Program-made: the position numbers and the translations under genes | Shown here: one piece after another, positions 23,885 through 34,300 of the stretch | Layout: each line of letters opens with the position of its first letter | Numbering within the stretch: the stretch's first letter is position 1 | The notes under the pieces: generated by a model | Database searches by the model: none | Seen by the model: only the letters and a program-made list of their open reading frames with translations | What the model was told of the DNA's origin: nothing | From: Ganoderma boninense | Taxonomy: Eukaryota > Basidiomycota > Agaricomycetes > Polyporales > Polyporaceae | NCBI GenBank assembly: GCA_002900995.3 | Contig: CM035304.1 | Location: 5,844,134 to 5,908,133, forward strand | Length of the DNA: 64,000 bases | Direction: 5' to 3'

Positions 23885-24477
23885 TGCTCGAATTCAGGTA
23901 TAACCTGAGCGGACTTCGAGAGATGATGCGTGTTTCGTTTTCGACGAGATGCAAAGCAAGAGCATAATGCATGCCTCCAACGGCGCGATTCAAGTCTTGA
24001 TCTCGATGAAAAGGACTAGCAGTCACTCCTTCTAGTTTGTCCGAGGCTCTAGAGGATCACATACTATCGTTGCGCAACGAGCTCGAGGCGATCACAGCCA
24101 CGACCGGAGGCACGATGCAATACGGCCTGGTCGTGGCCAGGCACCCGGTTACCTGTCGTCCGCGTACTCGTATACAAGGCCGGTCGCATGGCGCGGTACA
24201 CAATCAAAGGAAATCCAATCTGTATATGGCATTTTTTAGGTTAGTTGCGTGAAGATGTCATCTGAGCGAAGCTGAAGCACGGTGCAGTAACATATCTATG
24301 GAAAAGAAATTGTCATGGTGTATCCGTCTCCGGATCGTGGTAGTGGTAGTAGATCAAGACCATATTTCCCACTACTGCAACGATACGAATACGTGAATCG
24401 TAATTTGAGGTCCTCGAAGGCTTGATGGTAACACTGGAAAGCCATATAGAGATCTATGCGACCAGTCCGTTCCCCGC
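23885..24477. other. Short intergenic region between convergent genes
   Basis: These are the 3' flanks of NTPase copy B and the HET pseudogene. No gene is seen. Confidence 0.55.
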
Positions 24478-26532
24478 TCATACTTCATAGTCTTCGTGAT
24501 CGTGGGACGTAGGAGTAGGAGGATGTGAGGTTTCGACCTGGATATGAAGGAAGTAATAATTGGTTGTTGCAAAGCTTAGACCAAGCTGTACAGTCGAGGT
24601 AGCGCGCCCAGGAATGTTCAGCTTGACAGTCCTCAAGCCAAGCTCCTGGCGCCAAGAAGGGTTGTCGGTCCACTTTGGATTGACTGTCTTGGTGTCGTGA
24701 ACCACCTCATTGGCACCGGCAGGGATTGCGACATTGGAGCCGCTAGCAGTCCCGACACTGGACGGCGGTCCCGACACTGTCACAGAAGCCTGGACGGTCA
24801 GTTCATCTCCACGCAGCCACCAATCGCTGGAGTTTTTGAAGGTATGCCTGTAGTCTATGGTGATGGTGTGGGTGCGGTCTTGGCGGGAAAGGATAACCAA
24901 AGGGGTGTTTGAGCGGATACTATGGCGCCGAATTTGTACAATCGCCGTGTAGCCCTGAGTAAGTAGAGCCTCCCGAGTCTTCTTCGGCAATAGCAAATTG
25001 AATGTTTTATGAGGCCTTTGACGGACCGCTTCCTCAATGGCAGACTCTTCTCTTCGAGGCTGGGGTATGTATAATATCTTTGAGGAGATGTGGGATTCGG
25101 AGCGAAGGCGTGCAATAGTTATTGGAGACACAGGTACGAGGTCGAACCGGGACCAAAGAATCCGGATGCGTCCAGGGTACAACAATGCAATGTTTGATTC
25201 CGAGATTTGTGTGTAGCAGACGCGAGCAAGGAGATGTCCCGGAAAGTCTCTGTGGGCGCATTGCAGGATTACTAGACACCACCGGAAGAGTGGAAGGTGA
25301 GTAGTCATCTGGCTTGACTGCATGCATTCTGTGGGGAAATATTTGGAGCGCACAAACGAGATTGTGGGGAGCTGCACGCGGATACCATATGGAGTGAAAT
25401 CATAATTGGTGGTGGGGAGTTCATTGTTGGGGAGCTGAAGTCGACTGGCGACTTCATTGTGGGTAAGCGCTTCGATCGCCGCGCATTTGCGGAAGAAGTT
25501 GAGAGATGGGGCAAGGAAGGCTGAGGATTCTAGATATGGCATGTCGAAGTGGAAGCGTCGAGTGTTGTTTTTGGCATAGGCTGTTTCGGGGTCATGCAGG
25601 TTAGATGAAGGCGCTGGCAGTCCCTCCAATGTCCATGCGAAGAGACTCTGGTCCGGGGAACGTCGCATGAGCTCCTCCTGTAGGCGCCGGAAGGCGCGCT
25701 CCCCCTCTCCATATAGCATGGGCAGGTTGATATCGAAGATTCCGAGCAGCGAGTACGCCCGGTCTTCGATCCTGGTTGTCTCTCGTTCTGCAGCCCATGA
25801 GAAGCGCTGGGCAATGCTGAAGTCTTCGAGTGGTTGAACGTGCAAGAGGGCGTTGTAATCGATATTGGTAATCTCGACGATTATGTCCGCAAGGTCGTGT
25901 TTTGTGCCAATATTCGTCCAGTCCTCTGCTAGAAACACCACATCCATGGGTGCTATCAGCTCCTGGAGCGTCCATCCACGCCAGAACCATCGGCTACGTT
26001 GGAAATAGGACCACTCCACCAGGTCACGGCTTTCCTCCTGACTCGAAATAGCTTTTGCAGCGGGGACTTCGGCAAGGAAAGCGTAGCAGACATTTGCATT
26101 GGCGTACCATTGGTACATGGAATTGATAGACTCTGAGAGCTCAGAGCTGCTTGTCTTGTCGATACAGCATGAGTCAATCCAGAGATAGCAGTAGCCATTT
26201 TCTCGTGCGACCCGGCAGGCCTCTCGGATCTTGGGTGCGAGTTCAGGATTGGCCCATATGGATTCATCATAACATTGTTGTGATAAATCGGGATTTTCAA
26301 GACTTGTCGAATCGGCAGGGTCAGTGAATAATGATGGTGAGGGAGTAGTAAGCTGAGAGCCGCCAGCCTGAGGGAGATTTGGCAAGGGTTCAAGATGTTC
26401 CGAAGAGATGTGCTGCTTCTGGATGTTCCTAAGTTCTTGAAGTGTTTGCTCGCCTTTAGGATCCCAAGTATGCGATAGGATGGCATATTTGGTGCTCGGA
26501 TCTCTGGGGTGTATCTCTACAAACTGTCCATT
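24478..26532 (-). pseudogene. HET-domain gene 2, major part, separated from its start codon
   Basis: This open frame holds nearly all of a second HET protein. Inside the frame but before any usable ATG are GQFVEIHPRDPSTKYAILSHTWDP and QELRNIQKQH. They are followed by ACRVARENGYCYLWIDSCCID, RSRWFWRGWTLQELIAP and EDRAYSLLGIFDINLPMLYGEG. The frame runs without lesion to the stop at 24478. Its 5' end stops at the edge of the LTR retrotransposon, and the start codon lies on the far side at 37062. The gene is therefore split by insertion, not eroded. A truncated product could be made only from an internal start or from the LTR. Confidence 0.92.
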
Positions 26533-27626
26533 TGTAAGGGAGCCAGCGCTTCCCCATCCGCATAAGGCAGCTTACTTAAGGTTGGCTTCATCCACGGCTC
26601 ACCACTGCCACGTGGTGTGACTCAGTGTTACTGATGCGTTACTGCCCAGTGACACTGCCAAAAGAGGGTCGATAAGCATGCGTGGCTAGCGCTCATAGAA
26701 TGCGAAACTCGTTGTGACACGAGGTGCTTGAAACACAAACGGTTTTGAAGAGAAGAGGTTAATGAGTAGAGGGAATCGTACCTGTTTCTTATATTATTCT
26801 ACCAAAATTCGATGCAATCTCTCAGTGGATGGCACTGAGAGAGCGTAGAATTTCCGGCGCCCCAGCATTACTGGCGAGCTGATTAGTATCTGAGTACTAT
26901 AAACCTTTATAATGGAAGTCATGGCAGTGGTAAAGGTTTGCTAAAAGATTCTCACTGTCGTGAGTAGGCAGCGCACTAGAGTTGACCACGCACAGCGAGA
27001 CCGAGTTCGAAGGCCTCGAGAGCGTGGGTATGAGCGCTTTTCCAAGTTCGGCACTTATCAGCACCTCAAACTTTCAAAAACAAACTCCTCCTCCAAAAAG
27101 TCCTAAATCAAAAATCGGCTCGCGACAAAGTGTGCGCAGTCGTATCTCAAACAACTTGTCGGAAGTCGATTTCGTTCAAACTGAAAACCTGGAAAGGAGT
27201 TTGATTTACAGTGCTCTGTCACCCAAAGTAACGCTTTGCTCGCGTGGCATTGGTGACCCGTGGATGAAGCCAACCTTACTTATTTAGTCACCTTCCGTAT
27301 CGGGACGCTCGTCCTCGCATTCCGACCGTCCCTTCCCCATGTGTTTTCCCTTTCATCCCCTCATTCTATTCCTTTTCCCCCCCTCGTTCCTTAGTTACTT
27401 GACGAGGCCTCACGACGTCCTCGGTCTTCTCGGACGTCCCTCGTTACTGGCTTAGACTTATATACTCATTGTATCTACTCGGGGCAGGCCCCAGCTTTCG
27501 AGATACGACGATCTTCCCCACTCACTCGTCTCGTCTCGATTCTCTCGTGTTCTCCGACGCCTTCGACACCCTCTCGCTTACGCTCAACGCATCAAGCTCC
27601 CTAGTCGAAGACGCCGAAGGCTCACA
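26533..27626 (+). repeat. 5' LTR, interrupted by a TIR element
   Basis: The LTR parts are 26533-26578 and 27279-27626, together 394 nt, the length of the 3' LTR. It starts TGTAAGGGAGCCAGCG and ends AAGGCTCACA. The interruption at 26579-27276 has its own inverted termini and a TA duplication. Confidence 0.93.
26579..27276. mobile_element. 698 bp MITE-like element with terminal inverted repeats
   Basis: The left end AGGTTGGCTTCATCCACGG is matched exactly by the complement of the right end. The match continues with two mismatches to about 29 bp. TA is duplicated on both sides (26577-26578 and 27277-27278), and the 3' LTR shows the empty site with a single TA. The TA target fits a Tc1/mariner-type transposase acting in trans. 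No transposase frame is present inside. Confidence 0.9.
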
Positions 27627-27726
27627 TTTTTTGAGTGTTTTCTTTTCTCGTATCTCCGTGCTAACTGTACCGGCTTGATCACCCGGACACAGTAGGCCTG
27701 CACGCGAAATTTTTTTTCCTGCAGAC

Positions 27727-29987
27727 ATGTCTTACAAGCCAACAAAGTCGGGTGCACGGACCTCTCGCGAGGTGGCCGGCACGGAACATTTTGACGCTGC
27801 GCGTCAGGATCCAGTTGAACTGGAGGCATCCGGTGAGTTGCCTCACTCTTCCTTCATTCCGACGGAGCCTGGCATGGCTTCGGCACGACCCGCTGCCCCA
27901 AACGACGCTTGGTCCGACATCGCGTTGGCCACCAAGTGGGGACTAGCCGAATATGGTCGTGTGCGGGAAGGAGAACAGGGGAGACGGGTTACGCGGACGT
28001 ATACCCGTGCTCTCAAGTCCCGTGGGACGGATGGCACTAGCGCGACTCCGGGGGCTCACGTTGGACAGGATAGGTCGCACGGCGAGCATGCCGCGGCGAC
28101 GACTCCGGCGAGTGGGGGTGGGGGGATCACTCTCCCACCTCTGGAGCCACCTGAGGTGCAGCCTCCTGAGTTGGGCGCACCACAGGAGATGGAGTCTGGT
28201 GGAACGTCGCGGGACCTTGTTTTGAGGTGCTCTTTGGGCGACTCAACAGTCCCAGTGGACAAAGGCGATCGCAGGCTCGTTTTGAGGCGCCCCACAGGCG
28301 ACTCGACGGCTTTGCTGGGGGCAGACAGTGGGCAGCTAGCTTTGAGGCGCTTCAAGGGCGACTCGGCGACGCCGCCCCAGCAGGATGGACAAGGATGGCG
28401 TGTCATTGGTCCTGCACTGGGACTGACAACGCAGGAATTGTCTTGGGAGAGCCTGTGTGACGATGAGGACCAGCTTGGTCCTATCCCGTCGCACTGGCAA
28501 GTCGTCACTACACGCTCCCATGTACCTACATTGCCCGATGTGAAGGATGCCGGCTCGTCTTTTGTCGACGAATTCTGGCGTGATTACGAGTCCTCATCAA
28601 GTGAGCGTGAGGACGACGACGACTGGCAGCACGCAATCGCTGCATCGATCGAGTCAGCTCAAGCTGAGGCTCGTCGCCGAGACGAGGGTAGCACGTCGGA
28701 CTTAGACTCGGAGGGCGACATGTCCGCCATGGCGGTGATTGTGGAGGTTCAAACAGAGACTCCCGTGAAGCCAGAGGGTCCGGACGGAAGGTACACGGCT
28801 ACGCAGAAGGACAAGTCGGTCCCCAGGACGTCTGAGCAGCGCGAGTTCCTGCGCAGCTTCGTTTGGGGCGACACTGCGCCCCCTCCGCCGATGCCCAACG
28901 CTACCCAGCGTGCACACAACGCTGCGACTCCTGAACCGTCTCGACACCGTCCAACGGTGCCTGTGGACCAACCGCTGCCATCTTACTATCGTAGGGAGTC
29001 GTCACAGCTTCCTGACGGTGGCTGGTATGGTACAGTACCTCCTGCAGGGTCTGGAGGGTGAGGAGGTGGTGGTCAAGGCCCGCCTGACTTGCCCAGTGAC
29101 TCGGATGGCTCGGATACTTCGGAGTCGAGTTCCGACGAGTCGTCTAGTGGCTCCGACGAGTCGCCTCCGGGCAGCGACAGTTCTGACTCCGATGACAGCG
29201 GATCGCCGTCCTCGTCACGTCGGACTCGCCAGAAGAAGCCTAGGAGCCCAGGTGCTCGTGGAAAACATCGCCGGCAGACGAAGGAACGTCGCCGGGTCCG
29301 CAAGGCGATGAAGGGTGTTAAGATTAACACACCGTTTGTCTGGAACGGCACGCCCAATATTGATTTGTTTGACCACTGGATCTACGAGGTTGAGACTTGG
29401 GCATTTGTGTATGGCCTGCCCGACAAGCTCGTCCTCCGTCTAATCGTGCAGTTCCTCTCAGACAAGCCAAGCAAGTTCTTTATGAAGCACGTTGCGCCGA
29501 GTCTGTCTAAGTGGACGCTTCGAGCGTTGTATGATGCATTGTTTAATTATTGCTTCCCAATCGACTTCAAGGCCAGGCTTAGGGCCCGCTTTGAACGCAC
29601 GATGCAAGGTCGGAACAACGTACAGGACTTCTTGCGTGAATTAGAGGACCTCGCAAGTCGATTCCCCGATGTTACGGATTTCCAGGTCACCCAGATCTTC
29701 TGGCGTGGCCTGCATCAATATATTCGTTTGTACCTAATTGAACAAGGTTTGAATCCTGAGCGCACGCAGCTTAAAAAGCTAATGAAGCATGCTGTCCGCC
29801 GGGAGGAGGCCTATGAAACCGCACGTCGCGAAGAGCGCATGTTCGAGGGTCAAGTACCCGGGCGAACATGGGGACGCTTTGCGTCTCGGACCACTGGTCC
29901 TGCGCCATATGATCCTACTCGCTCGCAAGCACGCGCGGAGGGCGCACGCTCCGAGAAACCTCGTGCCGGGCCGTCGAAGGGCGGAAA
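27727..29987 (+). CDS. Retrotransposon gag frame with one in-frame TGA
   Basis: The first part (27727-29061) encodes an acidic Ser/Gly/Pro-rich protein starting MSYKPTKSG. A TGA at 29059-29061 interrupts it, but the same frame continues as GGGGQGPPDLPSDSDGSD. It then runs through a basic stretch into a capsid-like region (NIDLFDHWIYEVETW, FDVTD-type helices, FWRGLHQYIRLYL). That region resembles retrotransposon gag domains. The frame then enters the AT-rich block at 29988. No CCHC zinc knuckle is seen on either side, which is unusual for gag. The TGA may be a point mutation (CGA or GGA to TGA) or a readthrough site. Confidence 0.8.
28206..28376 (+). repeat. Three diverged repeats within gag
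   Basis: Three units of about 19-20 codons share the pattern LVLR..xGDST: RDLVLRCSLGDST, RLVLRRPTGDST and QLALRRFKGDSA. The DNA repeats (TTTGAGGYGC...GGCGACTC) are still recognisable. Confidence 0.75.
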
Positions 29988-31336
29988 TTGGTGCACAGCT
30001 CTGTTCCAACCACTCCAAAGTACCCTCCAACCACTCTTCCCCCCGTATCTCCCTCAGTTCTTGGCCAAATCTCATGATCTAAAATGTGTTGGAAAGCGGT
30101 AATTGACCTCTATCCAGTGGTGGTATCTGATCTGTATGTTATTTTCCTGATCTATTACAGTGGGGGTATAAGTGTGCAAACACTGATAAGAATACCATAA
30201 GAGATCTAGTGCTCTGATAAGAAATATGAGGGACGATCTGGATAGTGGTACAGTATACAAACATAGAACAAAAGAGATCCTGTGATTTGGCCAAGGGGGT
30301 AGGAAGATATGGAGGAAACAGTATGCAAGTATTGTGCTATGGCAGAAATAGAATATCGGAAGGAGCAGGGGTGTTCACAGGCTGCAAGTTGGTACATATA
30401 TGCCAGGAATATAGCATAACATGTGTATAAAGTTTCAAGGCAATCCGACCATGTGGGGCTGTGGTATAAGGGGATCAATGTGGGGGGAGGGGGGAGGAGA
30501 GGGTCAGTGAAAGTGCATGGATTTGGGTGTATGATATATCGTTAGAAAGCCCTAAATCAGGCCTTTCTAACGGTACCAAGGGCTTGGTGATAGCCCTACT
30601 AGCCCCCAAGATATTGGCCTGCAAAGTGCCTAGGGGCTGAATAGTGCAGGCTCCCCATAAATAGTACTAGGCATTGCTGCCCCAAATAAACCATGTACCC
30701 AATATACCACTACTAATGCCTACTATATGCAAAAACAATGAAGGGTATTGCCCAAGAAATGCCCAAGATACAGCACCTTCTCCTCCCCACCACTGTATGG
30801 GCTATATAAACAGCTGTAGTATGTGTATTGCTTCGCTGTTTGGTCGACTGGATGCTCCCTATCTATATGTACATGCTGCAAAAAGAATCAAGTCAATAGC
30901 TATAGTATTGGGCCCACAATAGACCTAGGAGGTACCCCATCCTGGTGCCCCACCTGCCCCCAGCCCCCAATTGCCATTTGAGGAAGCCAGATCATCAAAA
31001 AAGCGCCCAAAAGCGCCCATTAGATCGACCTGATCAAAGGTGCATTAGATTAGATCAACCCAGCACAGCTTGATTAGCCAAAAGATCAAAAAAGCGCCCT
31101 AAAGCGGATTGCAGATTAGATCAGTAACAGAGATTACTGATAAGCCAGGAGATCAAAAAGTCGTCCTTATCTAGGATTAGATTACCTCTCTAATCAGTTA
31201 TCAGTGCTCCCAGATCAAACAACAACTGGCCCTGGTTGTAACAAACAACAATGGGCCACCGGCATAACAAAATACAATATGGCCATCATAGGCATAGAGT
31301 TTGCACCACAGTAATGGGGTATTGTAATACAACAGT
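29988..31336. mobile_element. AT-rich block between gag and pol, possible secondary insertion
   Basis: About 1.35 kb of AT-rich sequence without coding potential separates gag from pol. GGAAA occurs at both borders (29983-29987 and 31337-31341) and could be a 5 bp target duplication. Terminal inverted repeats are not evident, and TG...CA ends do not fit those borders. It contains repeated GATCAAA/AGCGCC words near 30.99-31.16 kb. Joining across it would put pol in the -1 frame relative to gag. Identity unknown. Confidence 0.5.
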
Positions 31337-31347
31337 GGAAACCAGAT

Positions 31348-34300
31348 GTGGCCTTGGAGGGCACCCTTGAAGGTTTCTCCGGTGAGGACCTTCGGTACAG
31401 GCTGCAGGCGAAGGCACGCCGAAGTCGAAGACGACTCGCCCTTATGCTCTGCACAACGCGGGCTGGAAAGCCTCGATCTAAGGGTGTGAAGTCAGCAGAC
31501 TCGACACGGGACACCATCTACGCGGTCGAGCGGACTGCGATGCGTACCAAGGACTTCACGCGGAGCATTCCAAAGCCGATCGTGGTGGCCGTCCGGGTGG
31601 CGGGCAAGCCATGCCGCGCACTGCTTGACACAGGCTCTATGGCTGACTTTATGTCAACAACGTTAGTTGATCAGCTAGGCCTGCAAAAGGAGATTCTGGC
31701 AAAGCCCTTACCAGTGCAGCTTGCGGTGCATGGATCCCGTTCTAAAATCAATTGCTCAGTGACGGCAGAGTTCGAGTACCAGGGCATCTCTGGCAAGCGG
31801 CGGTTCGATGTTGCCAATCTGGACAGCTACGACTTGATCCTCGGAACACCGTTCTTGTTCCAGCACCAAGTCGCGATCGCCTGGAACCCGACTCGTGTCT
31901 CGGTCGGGTCGCTCGAACCGTTGATGGTACAAGGCGAGGACATCGCAGTCGTCTCGTCTGCTGCGGCGGAGATCTTCGAGGACGAGCTGGAGAAGCTGCA
32001 CGAGGAGTTGAGGGGCGATGCCGCAGACTTGTGCCAGGACGGGGCACGAGCGGCATTGCCTCCTCTTCGGGATGTTAACCACTCGATTCCAATAATTGAT
32101 GAGTCGAAAGTGTATTCCTGGAGGCCCTCGAAATGTCCTGAGGCTCTCTTGCCCCAATGGAAAGAGAAGAAGGCTGCATACCTCGAGTCCGGCCGCTGGC
32201 AGCTGGCGTCTGGCGTGAACGCGTCGCCTATGCTCATGATCAAGAAACCACCGCGCGACGACGGCATAGTGCGTCTGCGGACGGTCGTGGATAAGCGTGA
32301 GCAAAACGCTAACACGCATAAGCTGGCGGCGCCGCTGCCGGACATAGATGGTATTCTACGGAACGTCGTTAAGCATAAGTACCGGAGCATAATCGACGGA
32401 AAAGATGCTTACGAGCAGATTCGGGTAGTGCCTGAGCACGTTTCACGGACACTATTCACGACGCCGGATGGCACGATGGTCAGCTTGGTGTTGCAGCAAG
32501 GGGATATTAATGGCCCGGCTACATACCAGGCAGTCATGAACCACATTTTCGCACCGTACATTGGCGTGTTCATGGATGTGTACCTGGATGATATTGTCAT
32601 TTATTCAAATACCATTGAGGATCACATGCGTCACGTACGAATCGTCTTTGATATCTTGCGTCGGGAGAGGCTCTTTCTGGGTGCAGACAAGATGAATTTC
32701 TTTGCCCGGAAATTGAAGCTCCTGGGCCACATACTCGATGACAAAGGAATCGCCATGGATCCACATAAAGTCGACTCAGTCGTCAATTGGAAGCTGCCAA
32801 CAAATAAGTCGCTTCTTAGCAGTTTCCTTGGGGCGGTGGGGTTCCTCGCACCTGATTGCGAAGGTATTCGCATCCCAATGGCCGTGCTGTCACAGCTCGC
32901 TAGCCCGTCGAAGCCCTGGCAGTGGACAGACACACATCAGCGTGCATTCGAGCAGGTCAAGGACACGGTGCACAAGTGGCGGCATAACCGACGTACTGCG
33001 CTCGATTACACAGAGACCGCTCCGTGTATCAACTTGGTAACGGACGCTTCGTTGACCGGGGCTAGTGGTTACATTAGTCAGGGCGACGACTTGAGTACAG
33101 CGCGCGTGGTGACCTTTTGGTCGGGCAAGTTCAACTCAGCACAACAGAATTATCCTGTTCATGAGCAGGAACTGTTGGCTATAGTCGAATCGTTGAAACG
33201 ATTCCGCCCGCTTCTGTATGGAGCGAAGTTTCGAATTTGCACTGACCATCGTGCCCTGGAGCACCTCATGCGTCAGCGTAATCTGTCACCGCGTCAGAAC
33301 CGGTGGATGGATGTACTCAACGAATACAACTTTACGGTGCATTATATTCCCGGAGAGACGAACACGCTCGCAGATGCGTTGTCTCGAATATACAGCCACG
33401 AAGCGCTTGGAATCGTCCGAGCGAGCTCGGAGTTTGTAGGTGACGACGGCAGCGGGAAGCGACTTGACCGTGAGCACTTGCCGCCAGATGTGCTTCGTCC
33501 ATTGTACACGGGGGCAGCCGTGGTCATCGACTTTGCACCCCGGCGTTCTTCGCGGATCGCTCAGAACCCGAAGCCCGCGGGGGCTTATCGTGCGATGCAC
33601 GAAGGCCAGCCGCTGCAGGACGGACTAGCAGAGGCGGAGACACGCTCGTTGGACGACACAGAGACAGAGGTGGCGCTCGGCCTCGACATTGAGGACGAGG
33701 ACTTGCAACCTCAGTACGACGTGCCCGAGCCTGTGGACGAGTCTCCGGGGCCCGCGGCGTCGCATCCGCTGCGGGGGCAGCCTAGCGTAATATCCACGGC
33801 GAGTGAGCTAGGCATGCAGCTCCCGAGTGGCCTGTGGGGTCGTTACGCAGAAGACACATTCTTTCACAAGATTGTGGCTGCACCCGACGCATTCCCGCAT
33901 TTTGCGTACACGGATGGGTTACTGTACAAGAAACAGGGTAGTGCATACCTGCTTTGCATCCCAGACGTCCGTATAGGTTCTCGACGCCTGAGGGAAGTCC
34001 TGATTCGCCACGCTCACTCCATCTTGGCGCATCTTGGATCAAGGAAGACCCTTGAATACCTGCGCTCGGAGATTTGGTGGCCAGAGCTGGTGCGCGATAC
34101 GTCTGAGTATTGTAAGACATGCGGCGTGTGCGCGACGACCAAGTCTGTACCAGCACGCCCGCTCGGTCTGCTCCGACCTCTCCAGGTCCCTCGTCGGCCG
34201 TGGCAGTACATTGGCATCGATTTCGTGGGGCCTCTTCCGGGTTCGTCGAACAGACATGGTGAATTTGATATGATCTGCGTGATCATTGACTTGTTAACCT

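Noticed and set aside
26385..26388. Start of HET gene 2 at a TTG codon
   Set aside because: The frame and HET homology extend upstream to the retrotransposon border; the true ATG is at 37062.
27627..27650. tRNA primer-binding site after the 5' LTR
   Set aside because: The T-rich sequence after the LTR does not resemble a tRNA 3' end; self-priming is possible but could not be shown.
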